64,000 nt of DNA, taken from NCBI GenBank assembly GCA_003952965.2, contig CM025852.1:13096597-13160596 (forward strand), in the 5' to 3' direction. This stretch comes from Morella rubra (Eukaryota; Streptophyta; Magnoliopsida; Fagales; Myricaceae). Shown here in pieces: positions 9,900 through 22,680 of this stretch. Below the pieces are notes generated by a model, which saw nothing but the letters and a program-made list of their open reading frames with translations, did not search any database and was not told the DNA's origin. A program made the translations under genes and the position numbers. Each line of letters starts with the position of its first letter. Position 1 is the stretch's first letter.

Positions 9900-12361
9900 A
9901 GAGAACCATTGAGGGTGACACACTATTACCATTAAGGCGGTTATCATGCGGGTTTAAGTTTATTTTTTTGTTTGTAATGTAATTGCCTTCCTTTCCTTAT
10001 CTATCACGTATGTTCCTTTAACATGACTTTACCGTGTATATTGGAACTATTTGTCTCGTTTATGTATTATTTTTATGTGATATTGTTGCTTTTATCAGAC
10101 TTTATTCATGGATGTGATCTCTTGGTGCGATATTGTTTCAATTTATGAAGACCCTATATGGAAGTACTTTTTGGCTCTACAAGGATGAAAGTGTTTAGAA
10201 AAAATGGCTACCATATGTGTACATTCATATGAGTATGTGCAGAAAATCCAAGAATGATTTTCACAATAAATAATCAAATACAATGAGATATTCAAGCACA
10301 TAAACTATGAGATAGTCGCCTGAATGAATTAACATGAAAAAATGGTGGCCATTTACCACATGTCAAATTGCAATGTGTGATGGAACCTTCGCAGAATTAA
10401 CATGGTAATTTTATTGTAGCATGCAGGTGTAGTGCTAAATCAAATCACATAAAAGTGTCCCTGCGAAAATGTCTGAGTCATATTAAAGGTATACAAGAGG
10501 CTTTCCCAACCCGTTAAAAATATTTTTTTCCTTTTTTCCAAATCAAATGCCCAAAGGAAGTGATTGTGATCATGCCATGGTCATAGGTGCAGTGACTTAC
10601 CTATATAATTTTCATACATAAATTCATTCCTTAGTTAATTCCATAGGTGTGGAACATATTCCCATGTGCGTTTCTTTTTGTTAGTTATGTTTCTCCCTTT
10701 GAGCAATAACATGTGCCTTTTAAAATTTTACTTTGACAAACCCAATTGATGCAATTGGACCGCCTGCGGCTACCTCTTGTCTATAACTTTGCTTAGAGAG
10801 GACTAGTCTTTTCATAGTACTTAGAAAGGGTTAAGCGGTTGTCTTAAAGTTTTTTAATAGGAAACTTTGGAATTTTAATATTAAAATTGTCAAGTATGAA
10901 TAATATAATATTATAACAATGTGAACATTATTATTGTATTGCTTGTAATTAAAAAAATGGCAAATGTGTTGTGGTTTGAAATAAAGAAAGGGATAATTAA
11001 AGCCGAAATCAAGTCCAAAGAAGTTGCAATTTGACGATCCACTTGCAAGTTCGGCGTGATCAAAGCTCTTCCTCTCCCTCATTCTCTCCCAAAGTCTACA
11101 CATGTGCAGTGCTGAATATATGGGCAATTCTAGAAGGGAAAAGTGATATACGTGTTTGTGCTATTTTTTATACCAATCATCAACCAAAGGTGATAGAAGC
11201 AGTTGTCGCAATTTTTTTTTATACCAATTAACAATGAGACCCAGCGTGTGGAAGTTTTTTTTGTACCTATTAATTAATCTATAAAAAACAGCGTGTGGCT
11301 CGTATTACTTAATGTATAAGGACATGTTTTCACTTTTAGTTTGTTACTGCTAATCTTAAGTCACACGATGCAGGCTACGACATGTGATGTCGATTACAGG
11401 TTGTAGAAAAACACTGAAGGAAATATGTTAAAGGGATGGTCTAGGTATAGAGAGTCAGACTCTATTGTGTAGGTTTGAAAAGTACTGTAGACAGTGTCAA
11501 CTCAATGGTAATTAAGTTGCCAACGATCACTGAAGGACACGATGGTCATTTTGCATTTTAGCTTTCACTCCCACTGCAACACAGGGGAGATGAAGTTGGC
11601 ACTAAAGAGCTAAACACAGAGCTTTTTTAACTGGTTGGTCTCTACTCTCATCTAGCTTTTTGTTGCAACAACCTAACCATCATTATGATCCATTACTCCA
11701 CCATCTACCCCTATTCTTTCCCTAGGTTAAGCTGGCACTGTACCTGCAATCAATCATCCTATCATTCTCATTTTCCTACTGAGAGTGAGGATCCGGAAGA
11801 CCAAATCAAGAGGATTACACATAATTTCAGAAATAAGAAACTGCTTTAGTCATGGAACTTGAGGCACTAAATAAAGCCACAGATCAGGGCTGAGTGAATA
11901 TGCGGAGCCGGGGTCGTACGGAGCGGTCCAGAGCAGATCTGGTGGCTACTCCCATGGGCCAATACAGCACCTTCTAGGCTCACAAGACACTGTAAGGACA
12001 AGCCCTATCACCAGATCGTTCAAGGTACTAACCCATTTACAAGCAACGCCTTTAATATGTTGGTAACAATTTTACTAACTTAGCAATGGTAACAGGTTTT
12101 ATTTTCAATTCGCATATGCAGCGGTACAACCTATGGAGCCATACACTGAAGCTAATGGAGGACAAACAAAAGTGCTTCGTTGGGTATCAGAAGAAAGGCA
12201 ACAGATGTAGCAAATTGGGTTGCTAAACCTGATGGCCATTCTTTGTAACTGATGCATGTAGCTAGTTATTTGTTTTTAGAAATCACAAAAAATTCTGCAT
12301 CATGATGTGATGGAAATGGAAGGTTTGGATGGTTGTTTTAACAAGCATTAACAGTCACTCA
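9900..12361. other. Harbinger interior between its two genes; no gene recognised
   Basis: Mostly AT-rich sequence. At 11155-11310 the word ATACCAAT/TACCTATTAA with adjoining T runs recurs, together with 'CAGCGTGTGG' at 11243 and 11290. At 12115-12245 a short frame resembles the end of an RNase H-like domain ('TDVANWVAK') but is too brief to call. Nothing else is supported. Confidence 0.4.
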
Positions 12362-13042
12362 CTAATTGCTTAGGTGCGGATGGAAGAGGTCGAGGATTCG
12401 ACATTGTGGATTGCAGCAATGGAGGCGTTATTTGTGGAACTGCTCATGGAGGAGTCAAATGCAGGGCGCATAATTAACGCCGAGTTTAACATTCCAGCAC
12501 GAGCCACGATCACAGTGGTGCTTCATCATAGTGGGCTTACCAGATTTCGACTAACATCAAAGCAAATGAAGGGAAAGTGGAATCGAATGAAGATGAATTA
12601 CAGTGATTTCGTATTTGTGATAAAACAAACTGGATTCAGATGCAGACACAGTTGAGGGGACAAATGAGGCTTGGGCAAATTTAATGAAGGTAAGTCCTAG
12701 AAGCTATTTGTGAATCTGTTTGTCGCTTTATCAGCTATGAGACATTTTTTAAGTGATGTTTATCAAATTGCTTCAGATGACAACTTTATCAAATTGCTTG
12801 AGTTATTGAGTAGACTACTTTATCAACTATAGGCAATTTTTGATGTGATGTTTATCAAATTCTCGTTTCCCTTTATGCTCAATTTTTGTTCCGTTACCTC
12901 ATGTTTATTCTAGACAGCTTGAATAGTTTAATAGCTCAGACCGTTAAGACCTCAAGCACTGTCTTATAGTAATGGATGCTGTTATTAAACTGAGGTTACG
13001 GCCAATGAAAAAATCGAAAAGCAACAAGATATTAAGCGGTAG

Positions 13043-15423
13043 GACAACCAGTACGGACTACCCGACTATAATGACATAGGAAAACATAGGAAAGACTAAG
13101 AAAGCATAAAACTGGAGAACTTTAATCCTCGTCGTCTGAGTCACTCAAGTCGGATATGTTGACATAGTTATCCGAGTTCGGGGTAATCCACCTATGACCT
13201 TGGCCTTCTTTAGTGACATAGACACAAAATGTTAACTCTAGAATGATACATCCATGTCTCAATGTCCTTTGAGAACTTACCTAAATACACTTCAGACATC
13301 TGCTAAAAGAATTTAACAAACAACAGGGAGTTTGAATGACTCAGTAAAGCCAGTGGTTAGTATAACAGATATAGAATAAGATATTGAAAAAACTTGTTCA
13401 TTAATAAAATCTCAACATAGAAGAAGAAAGTAAATGAAAAGACTCAATTCTTAAAAATGATCTTTTCAATTTTCAACCACCACTCCTCTCACTTCTAGAG
13501 TGATATAGTAACCTTCGTGTTTTGCGGTATTACTCCTAGAGTAGAACACGGTCCATATTTTGCAGCATTACTCCTAGAGTAGAATACGGTATCCTCGTAG
13601 ATGATCTTTCCGCGTACGATGGAGTGGCCAAGATGCCACAACAAGTGGAACACACCCTCTTGTGCACAGTATTGTCTCGTCTTCAAAGTATACGTTAAGT
13701 ATGCATGTCTCATGTCAACGCCCATACATATCATTAATGATATGCAATACCTTAACCACATTTGAACATCACAACATCCATTTTCAAAGTACAAGATTAA
13801 GTATGTATGTCTCATGTCAACGCCATATATATCATTCATGATATCCAATACCTTAACCCTTCCATTGGAAAGTATAGAAACATGATAAAACATTATTCAA
13901 AAGAAAGTGTTGTGAAGGAAAAACAACACTTAATTTCTCGGTTAAAAACCAGTTTAATTAGCACGTAGAAAATACTAATTTTGACATAAAGAGTTTTGAA
14001 ATCACAAGGAATATTCAAAAGAATATGTTCAGGTTTTGAAAAACATCTTTTGAGAAAAATTTTGAAAAGAAAATGATCAAAGTTAAAAAATAACTTGAAA
14101 ACAAATCGAACTTTAAAAATGATGGCTATATTTGGCTATGAAAATTTTTCTCAAAATCACTTTTTAATCAATTCCAATACTTTTTTACAAACTCTAATAA
14201 CTTTTTACAAACTCCAACAACTTTTAACAAACTTTTTACAGACTCCAACAACTTTTAACAAACTTTTCACCAATCTCAAGAGAATTTACACTACCTCCAA
14301 TAGGAAAAAAATTATCTTAATCATTACACAAAAAATGTTTTCAAAACCAAACCAAACATAATCGATACTTTTTTGAAATGACGAGCTTGTTCTTCATTAA
14401 GAACATGAAGAACAATAGGAATATGAAAAATGCTAACAACATCAATAGATGCTAGAATAGTTGAAAAAAACAAGAGATTCACAAATCATCTTGAAAACTT
14501 TTGAATCAAAATCAAAGATAACCAACTAAACTTTACGTTTAATTGAGCTAGATCTTCACTAATCTTTGCTAATGTTTTTCTTCGTTCTTCTTCCTACTTC
14601 ACTTCACTCTTAATCTCAATCTTAAATCACAATTTTCGGATGAGATGGTGTAAGCTAATATGGCCGGATCTCCCCTATTTATAGGCAAACTCGGCTTGTC
14701 ACAATTCGACACGTGTCAAGCTAGCTTCGATGACTCAAAAGGCTATGTTGACCACACCTTGACACCCAACAACTCCAAGCAGCTACAGAGCATACCTATG
14801 ATCGAAATTCTCACTATAGCTATGGTGAGTTGCCACCTAGGTCCACCGGTTGTGTCCACCGGTTGTCGACACCTCGAGCTACCTAGGTTATAGCCTTTAT
14901 TGTCGTGCTTTCTAGCCTCGATTTGTCGTGCTTCTAGCTATTTGTGGTGCTTCCTAGCCATCATAGGTGTCACTCTCTAGGGCAGCCGAAATTCCTTTTC
15001 TTAATGGCTAAGTCTTGCTAATTGCTTCACTAATCCACTGATGATCGCTAAACAACCTACTTGATTCCACTACTCAACCTACTTGCTTCCGAAAAATAAA
15101 AAGTCTCCAAATTTGAACCATAAACTCATGGATAATCTCCCAACATATTAAAATAATAAAAATCATGTGGTTCGATTTTTGAGACAAAAAATTCCTACTA
15201 GCTTACAAAATTAAATTCACTCAATACGTGCTCTTTGACATCCTGAATAAAAACTTAGTTACATGTGAACTCCAATTCTAATTTAATCATGTCCTAACAA
15301 GGTTTTGAACTTAGTACATCAAGTACTAATTAATCTCACTTAGTCACTAGGTACCCTAATGAACTACTAAACTCAAACAGACAAAATGCATGTTATGCTA
15401 AGACAAAAGCTCAGGGTATGACA
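13043..15423 (-). mobile_element. Solo LTR (about 2.4 kb) in the intron of Harbinger ORF1
   Basis: Read on the minus strand, it begins TGTCATACCCTGAGCTTTTG at 15423, a typical LTR start. GGTAG flanks it at 13038-13042 and 15424-15428. The far end is not a clean TG on the plus strand, so that end is less sure. It holds an internal repeat of about 100 bases (13683-13764 and 13784-13862, sharing 'TCTCATGTCAACGCC') and a shorter one with 'ATTACTCCTAGAGTAGAA'. A related start occurs at 44449. No retrotransposon genes are present, and no second LTR was seen. Family unknown. Confidence 0.6.
14116..14362. mobile_element. Possible MITE inside the solo LTR
   Basis: The left edge (GGCTATATTTGGCTATGAAAA) and the right edge (TTTTCAAAACCAAACCAAAC, then ATAAT) are rough inverted repeats about 245 bases apart. 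The interior repeats ACAAACTCYAAYAACTTTT several times. No clean target duplication was found. Confidence 0.35.
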
Positions 15424-16291
15424 GGTAGACTACTGAATGCACATAATCACGTGGGCAATTTTGTTCATTCACTCTGACTAGTGCGGTAGATTCAAGGTGT
15501 TAAGTGCATTGTTAAGTGTAGGTGTACTTATTGTTCTTTTTTTTTTTTTTGTAACAAATTGATTGAGTAGAGTGGTGCATGAACATAATCACATGGGCAA
15601 CATTCTTCCTTCACTCTAAGAATAATGGTAGAGTCAGCTATGTATATTTGCATTTTTAGTTGGCTTTGAAAAACACTTCTACAACCCAAAAGTGTTGTTA
15701 TATCAGGTGAATCCTAAACTGCAAAGGTTTAAGAAGAAGGATTGTCCGCACTACCACATTCTAGGGCATATATTAAATCGGTCCCCTGTTATTGGTGCAT
15801 TAGCAATGCCATCGTCGATGAAACCGCCGAATAGTGTTGAGGAACAACACCTCAAACGAGCCTTGATCGATGGCATTATCCATATTGATCTTGAAACTAA
15901 GCTTGCATTCAATGCACCTGTTGAAGCTCCATTGCAGAACAACCAGCAACATATGTGCGTATAAGCGCATGAGTCACGGGTCATGCAGCCTTGGGTCCAA
16001 AGGGAAGAAAGCCAAGTTGGAGTCCGAGATGAGCGATGCATGTCGTGCCATGACGAATTTATGCAATTCGAAGGCGGAGAGGGGTTCTTCGAGCCGTGGG
16101 TATCAACGGGAACCCCCCATAAACCAGTGCATCCACTGGCCAAGCAGCTTGAATCTTCCTTTGCCAAAGGACCAGTATGAGAATGCAGTGGATCGCTTGC
16201 TCAAGGACAAGTACCTGCAAAATGCGTTGATGGCAATGCCAGTTGAGAGGAGGATGGTGCAACTGTCTCAACTAGTTGGAGGTGGGGTCTG

Positions 16292-17769
16292 ATTTGCCCA
16301 GACAGTGTGGGCAGGGAAGTGAGGAGTGACAATAATGGCATATGGGTGGTGAGGATATAGATTAACGTAGGCAGTGTGTTATTGGACTGTTAGTGCATGC
16401 CGCTAGTTTTGGATGCCTCTATAGGGCAAGATGTGGGTTGTGACATTAATTCGGCTTCTATTTGTGTATGTTACTACTTTATGTTTAAGTTATGTGTAGT
16501 CCATTGTTATAGGCGGGACCGCCAAATGAGTAACATAACTTGCCAATTCAAGGTGATTGCTTATGCAACACATTGAAAAGGCTATTGGGTAAATTGTTGG
16601 CATTGCTTATCAACTTCAGCATCACCAGGTATTATACCATATGAAATGGGGGTAAATATTGCTAAACATGGGGTCTAAGATAAAGGTGCGATTGTGCCTA
16701 TTTATTGGGAGAGAAATCACAGTCTGAAATATTTATAATGATGGTGAAGTTGAAGTTGGCTCAAGTGCTGCAAGCCTCATAACTGTCTAGGCAGCAATGT
16801 TGTGGCAAGCTTCTGTATTTCCAATCTCACAATGCCCAGTAACACCACCAATGTAATAATTTCTTTCCTCGAGATTTAGCTTGAGTAATTACAATGTTTC
16901 CACTTCTCAAGGCCTTTATGCCAGCCGGCACCAGAATCTGTTGGAAGCCAGTGCTATTCACTAGCATGACATTGTGGAATTGAAATCGAACTCTGTTATG
17001 GAATGAATCCTTGTTGACTAGGAGAAAAAGGGGGGGGGGGGGACAACGACAATATTGGCAAGGACTTGGAAGAGGAGATGCATTTGGAATAGGCCATTAC
17101 AAGGCTCAGGGTCTTTTGTCAGAACTCGATTCTTGGGCTTATGGAAGTTCAAGTGCTTGCATGGATTTTTTCGTCCCTTTCATTTTTTTAAGACAACACG
17201 TATTCATGAACATTTTTAGTGAGGAGTAATCACATCAAATTGATCTATATAAATTTGTAGCCCGATGTAGGTAGACCTCGGCAGATCTTTAATGCGTGTA
17301 CGGTTCTTGATTTCTACGGCATTGGGAAATGCGGTCAGTGCTTACATTCTCGCAGGGGGCATGAGGATAGTGTTTCAGGGTTTATGTTTTAAACCGGCCG
17401 AGTGGATCATCAAACCGGCAACTTAGCTTCTCAAGCCAAGACTGTATCCTAGGTGGGCACTGTGCGCGGTAAGTCTATTGATCCCAAACCCAAACCCAAT
17501 TCCAATTTTTAATTTCAAAAGGGTAGTAGGGAGACATCTTCTGATCATGAGCATGTGCCTTTTGATGAGGGCCTACGTGAGAGTGGATCAAAAAGGGCCT
17601 TGCATCAAAACCCAACGACTTGTCTTGGTTGGGATGTTAACAGGGCCAATTTGACGACTGGGCTCACACTCTGTTTGCTATTCGGTCTTTTCGGCCATAA
17701 GCCCATGGGCCCGCTCGGGCTGGCCCATCTCAACCTAAACCTAGGGCCACATCTCCCTTTTCTGGTAGG
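16292..17769. other. Harbinger interior after ORF1; no gene recognised
   Basis: No gene is seen. A run of 13 G lies at about 17031-17043. The part 17540-17760 turns GC-richer with phrases such as GGGCTGGCCCATC. A short frame there has no recognised domain. Confidence 0.4.
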
Positions 17770-20700
17770 TGCAAGCAATAAAAGGAATATCATTTCAATA
17801 ATATCATTCCAATCAGTAAAGGAATCGTTCGTCCCTTAGCTAGGTACGGCTCTTTCGAGCAATCAATCTGCTTATCGCTTCCAAATATGTCACTTCCTGC
17901 TAAAAGTGGAGCTCTTTTTTTTGGGGGGTGGACTACACGAGTCTTATGGAAGAGAGCCAAGGACTATATAATAGCAAAGGCTTTCTGGTCGATAAGTCAA
18001 CAGATGTTCTCCTGGGGCAGACAGAAGAAGTTCAGATTCCTTCTACCACCATCACTTCCTGACTCACCTGCTCAAACGAGAGTTTAAGTTCTGGAACTAG
18101 TGCCCGCCCATGAAATCACTGCTTTTGCCGCTTGGTCTAAAAGTCTCAATCTTTCTTAAGTTAAGAAGCCAGAGCAAGTGCATGTGAAAGTTCGCCTAAT
18201 ACTCGAATTGGGTTCTCCTTCTATTTTTACTTCGACTATTGTTACTTCTTCAACCCGACCCCGAGATCCTGAATTCTTTTAACAGACAGAGACTGCCTCC
18301 ACTTCCCTTAATTAGCTTGTTGAGGAACGTGCTTTACTATATAGGGGAGCCCTAGTTCTAGTATTGGAGGAAGCACATGGCATGGAAAGCATGGTAAGTA
18401 GGACAGCCAATCCTTAAGAAAGCTATCTTGCCAGGGTCCGATTAGTTGACCTAAGCTAAGCACTATTCAAAATAAGTAGAAATAGCTTTTTAAACAAAAA
18501 ATGCTAAAGCGGCAGATCAAGAAGAAGTTCCTTGTTCCAGGGAAGCTTTAAAGAATAGAGATATAGATATCAAATTTGATTCGTAGTTAATAAAAAAGGC
18601 TTGCTTTGCTCGGATGTTATTGCCAAAGCCCCCACCCCAGCTTGCTCTCTCATCCCTCCCACCTTTGCCTATACCTATGCTTCTATTCTCTTCACTGGTT
18701 GATCGACGAGTCCACTGGCATCTGGAGTAGTATATGTAACTGAAAGGTATGCCACTAGACCAGGTGCTTGTTATAAAGGCTACGAAGCTTACAATGGGCT
18801 ATAGATTTGTTGGAATTGATTCTGATCGAGGTAGTGTATGGGATGCATCTAAATCTGCGTATGGAGCCATAATCTTTGTTGCTAGCATTAGTCGACTGCC
18901 TGCTTTCCCCTTCTCTGCTAACTTCTCCAAGAAAGAAGCAGAAAAAAGCGTCACCGGCGGGCCACAATAGAGTTTGAAGTTAGAAATTGCAATTGTTGAA
19001 TCCGCTCCTTGATCTCGAGTCCCCAGATGTGTTCATTCAAAGCCATGGGAATCAAGAAAGCTAAAAATAGAAAGGCAGATTCCCGAAAAAGCCTTTGCAG
19101 CATTGCAAGAAAACAGCATTGTCAAAGTAGCGCCTCTACTGTTCCCTCCTTCCCACCACCCTCCCCTCAATGGATCATCTCGTTCTACTTCCAAGTAAAT
19201 TGGGTAAATAGGTTGGACGGACTTATCATCATGTTCATTTTCTTATGTAAAAAACCACTCGTATATCGGAAACATTTCAAAACAATCCTTAGACTTCTAT
19301 AGATGCTTCATTGGCATCTTATTCATCTGAAAGAGTGTGGGATGCTTTTTTCATAGAATTACTATTTTTGGAGGATTGGATTACACCTTTCTTCTAGTCC
19401 TTTATTTTGATACCCCAAGTCTTTCCCTTTAACGCTGTGTCAAGGCCACAACGAGCGGAATGGAACTTCTATTTCACTATTTCTTTTGTTGGAACTCTGT
19501 AAACCCCTTTCGAATTGAATGATTCAGTGTGAAAATCACACTCACTCTCTCTAAACTGCCCTTCACTCAACTCAAAATATTAAAAAGCATCTCATGAGTT
19601 GAAAGACTCGTTTCAACTTGTGCTTTTGTCAAGGGCAAGGGAATCACCCGGCTCATTCACCAGAAATCCGCCTAAGAAAGACCTATCCGGAAACAAAGAT
19701 GGTTTCGTATTTGATCTGCCGAAAAGAAAAGACAAGGGGGTGCACTCTTGGCTAATCGGTCTTTCTGGAAAACCCATCTTCTAGGGTGGCCGATTCTCCA
19801 GTGCTATCTTCTGTTTTCTGCGTCTGAAAAAATAGCTTCTCTGAATGCCTCTGCCCTACCTTCATTCCCGGGTGGTTGATTTGAAGAAGGCTTCTTTCTC
19901 GGACCAAGGGCTTTCTCTTCTACTTCTTCTTTCTTACCCGGATACTAAAAGGGAAGATAACAGAAGGCGGTGGCTAGGTTAGGTCTTAATAGGAGACGAG
20001 ACAGTTAAGGTTAAGATTCTCTTTTCTTACTAGTAGGGGCTAATCACAGTAAGAGAGTCCAATCTCTGAAATAGAGCTTAATCTCTCCCCATTGTAGTAT
20101 CCTAGTAAAAGGCGTAGATTATGACTTGATCCAATAGAGTCAGAACAGCTTTCTATCTAAAAGAAATGGTGCTCGATGAAACGATCTAGATTCCACACTG
20201 CTGGGGAGAGAGCTGCTCTGTGAAGCTAGGCATTCAGTGTTCTTATGGAGGAACCATAGACGAAAGAGAATAAAAAGGGCCTTCAAAAAAGAGCGAGGGA
20301 GTGATGGGCAACCTTAGTCTATCCAGAAGGTCTTCAAGGCAGATATGCTCTTATTCTCAGAAAGACCCTACTTTTTTTTTTTCAGGTGGCATAGAAGGGA
20401 GAGTTGGCCGGGTTGAAAGCTTGATTGCATGTGACTTAGTCGGGAAAGGGTGGCGAAGAGATCCGCAACTTTCACTTTGATCTTCGACTTTCACTTTCAC
20501 TGCAAAATTGCACTTTTTTTTCCGTCTTTCTTTTTCTAGTAAGATTTCAATAGATATAAATTTATATATGAATAGATCTAGACTATCCTCTATCCGGATA
20601 GATATGTCCCTATAAGCGACTACGCCGATCTTTATATGTTTTGGCCACGTCCGTTTCTGCTCTAAAGAGGAAGGTTTAGATCTTTCAATCTTATGTCGTG

Positions 20701-21090
20701 AGGGATGTGACCTATGTTAGGTCCATAAGATACCATAGCTTTTGGTGTTCTTTGATTAACCTCCGAATAATGAGTAGGTAGTTAGATCCTTTTGATTCTT
20801 CTCTTCATAGTAAACTGATGGGGGGACGCGGAGAGGAATTTGGTGTTGCAGGATTGATGACCGGGAAAGGGTTGATAATGTGTTGGTTTGTTTTAGCAGG
20901 TATATTGATATGAATGAACATATTATAGATATAGAATGTAGAAGAATCTCGCCATACGGCATGAGCAGTAGAGTACAATACTATCATGCCTTTGTTGTGT
21001 GAAGAAACTAAAAAAACTTGCGAAGCACGCACCTCAATCACCTTGCCTATGTGAATTGAACGAACTGACAAGTACAACCAGCTTAAGCAG
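17770..21090. other. Mitochondrial-like DNA block (NUMT), about 3.3 kb
   Basis: The base composition and wording change abruptly near 17770 and change back near 21090. The block is more GC-rich and even in composition, full of AAAG/CTTTC words (AAGAAAGC, TTCCTTTCTT), and lacks TE signatures. This is the style of intergenic plant mitochondrial DNA (for example the regions near 18350-18480, 20100-20230 and 20640-20830). No mitochondrial gene could be named with confidence; short frames such as 18749-18970 and 20805-21077 (minus) have no recognised product. The call rests on recognition of style, not on alignment. The edges are accurate to perhaps 100 bases. Confidence 0.65.
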
Positions 21091-21321
21091 GTTTTCCACC
21101 TATTTGTGAGTGTTCAGCCATTTGAAGCAAAGTCTAAAGGACATAATCATTGCCGATTTTGGGTTCTGATGGAAGATACTGCTGAGGTTATACACCAAGT
21201 ACACACGTGATTATGCTCTGGCAGAAGTGCACGCTCAATTCAGCTCTAGAAAAACTCCAGAACGTTGTGAGACACGATCCAAACATAACCTTTACTTCTT
21301 AAGTTCAGTTTTCAAAATTTT

Positions 21322-21490
21322 CTTCATTGGTGTTTGAGGGTTAAAATTTTGGGGTGTTGGAGTTGGTGAAAAAGTGAAGAGAGATGATTTGAATGAATTT
21401 TTTATATTTATTATTGTGAAAATGGATGATTTGATGGGAAGATAGATAATATTTTGTAGTTATTATATTGTGAAAATTTTGGCTAACAAA
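21322..21490. mobile_element. Diverged Tourist-like MITE
   Basis: The interior (GGTTAAAATTTTGGGGTGTTGGAGTTGGTGAAAA and onward, with 'ATGATTTGATGG') matches the Tourist MITE at 44008-44202. The edges are rough inverted repeats: GTGTTTGAGGGTTAAAATTTT on the left and, reversed, GTGTTTGTTAGCCAAAATTTT on the right. The target duplication is not clear. It lies just outside the right end of the giant Harbinger. Confidence 0.55.
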
Positions 21491-22680
21491 CACTTCAAAA
21501 AATATTTTTTGACAAATGTTGACCTCCACTATTTCTAATTTTGAATGGAAGTTTTTCTTCATGCAAGTATCATCTGATTCAAAAATCACATTATTTTTCA
21601 TATTAATAAACTTATAGGTTATGTTTTTTTACTAAGTATCCAAGAAAAAGTATAAATGGTAACTCTAACACCCAACTTAGGTATTTTAGGATACATTAGC
21701 CTTAAAAGCTAAATAGACCTAAACTCTTAAATATTTCAATATCCTGTTTTATCCCTCCCACACTTTAAAAGCCGTGAGTTTGTTTTAGTAGTAAAGATCT
21801 TTTTCCCAAAGATTTAAGGGAGCTCTTAATTTGTAAAAGGGTAAGTAATTCTTATTTTTTGGACTTAGGTTTTTTCTACTTACTTCTATTTTGGACTTAG
21901 GTTTTTTCTACTTACTTCTATCTCTTAAAACTCTTGGTCAACACCTACATTAAATCCGTCCAATTTCCATAACCAAGTTCACATTTATCACAAACAACAC
22001 GTCTACGTTCTAAATTATACATAATATATATCTATATCTATAAAATAAATTATTTATTACATCTAAAATTCAATTATTCATCGTACTCATTAAAATTATA
22101 AGTCATAGATCATACATACCAAGCTTTATTATAGTTATGGCTAATCACTAATATTTTATTGTGCCCTTTTCTTGTCTACAAATTATAAAATACATTAATA
22201 ACCATAATTATTTGCACAAAATATTCATTAAGTTGAATGGAACATATAACTTTTTTTTTCTACGTGAATGGAACATATAACAATCTAACAAGTATATACG
22301 TTAATTAGGCATTTACAATTACCCCTTATGTTTAAGTACCCATCTAGGTGTTTTGGTAACCGTGTATTGTATGATGTTTAAGTGAACATTTCCTTTCTAT
22401 ATTATGTGTGGGGAATTTTGATTTCTAGTCATTAGGTTTTGCACCCATTTCATTTTTAGTCCTGCACTTTAATGGTTCCACATTTTGGTCCCTCAGTTTT
22501 CCATCACTAAAAAAATTAGTTCTTTCGTTACTATCCCGTTAGTCCCATTAATGGAATCGTCTCACACGTCAGCAAGACCCTCCATATTAGTCTCAATTTT
22601 CCACCTCAGTCTCCTACCATTTGCCTTTCTCCCCTCAATGACACAAATTTTCCACCCTAAATAAAATGGTGCATTTAGCA
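21491..22680. other. AT-rich non-coding stretch with a 32-bp tandem duplication
   Basis: At 21857-21924 the phrase TTTTGGACTTAGGTTTTTTC plus TACTTACTTCTA occurs twice with period 32. From 22430 the text (GGAATTTTGATTTCTAGTC... TTTTGGTCCCTCAG) resembles a terminal region of plant non-coding elements, perhaps a MULE end, but no partner end lies in the window. Confidence 0.4.

Larger units (their letters stand above)
12362..16291 (+). pseudogene. Harbinger ORF1: SANT/Myb-like DNA-binding protein, split by an intron with a solo LTR
   Basis: Exon 1 (about 12374-12689) encodes 'LWIAAMEALFVELLMEES', then 'LTSKQMKGKWNRMKMNYSDF', ending 'TGFRC'. This is the trihelix/SANT-like domain that guides Harbinger transposase to DNA. 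A GT donor (GTAAGTCC) follows at 12690. The next exon starts after an AG near 15706 with 'NPKLQRFKKKDCPHYHILGH', the family's usual continuation, then a basic middle region and a C-terminal helix ('YENAVDRLLKDKYLQNALM') to the stop at 16289-16291. The intron of about 3 kb is swollen by the LTR at 13043-15423. The two halves of the last exon are in different frames, so at least one frameshift is present. Confidence 0.7.
4479..21290 (+). mobile_element. Giant PIF/Harbinger-type DNA transposon (16.8 kb, nested inserts)
   Basis: The left end reads GGCTATGTTTGGATCGTG at 4479 and continues TCTCA; the right end, read on the minus strand from 21290, is GGTTATGTTTGGATCGTG followed by TCTCA. That is a 23-bp terminal inverted repeat with one mismatch. 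TTT lies directly outside both ends (4476-4478, 21291-21293), a 3-bp duplication as in Harbinger elements, although the usual target is TWA. Inside are both genes of the superfamily: a DDE transposase (8690-9899) and a SANT/Myb-like protein gene (12362-16291). The excess length comes from a solo LTR, a mitochondrial-like block and probably other inserts. Confidence 0.75.

Noticed and set aside
12115-12245. Short RNase H-like phrase 'TDVANWVAK'
   Set aside because: Only about 40 residues with mixed frames; not enough to name an element.
15751-16271. Minus-strand frames opposite the Harbinger ORF1 last exon
   Set aside because: Shadows of the plus-strand coding sequence.
18749-21077. Short open frames in the mitochondrial-like block
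   Set aside because: None matches a mitochondrial gene I know; spacer DNA of this kind produces such frames.
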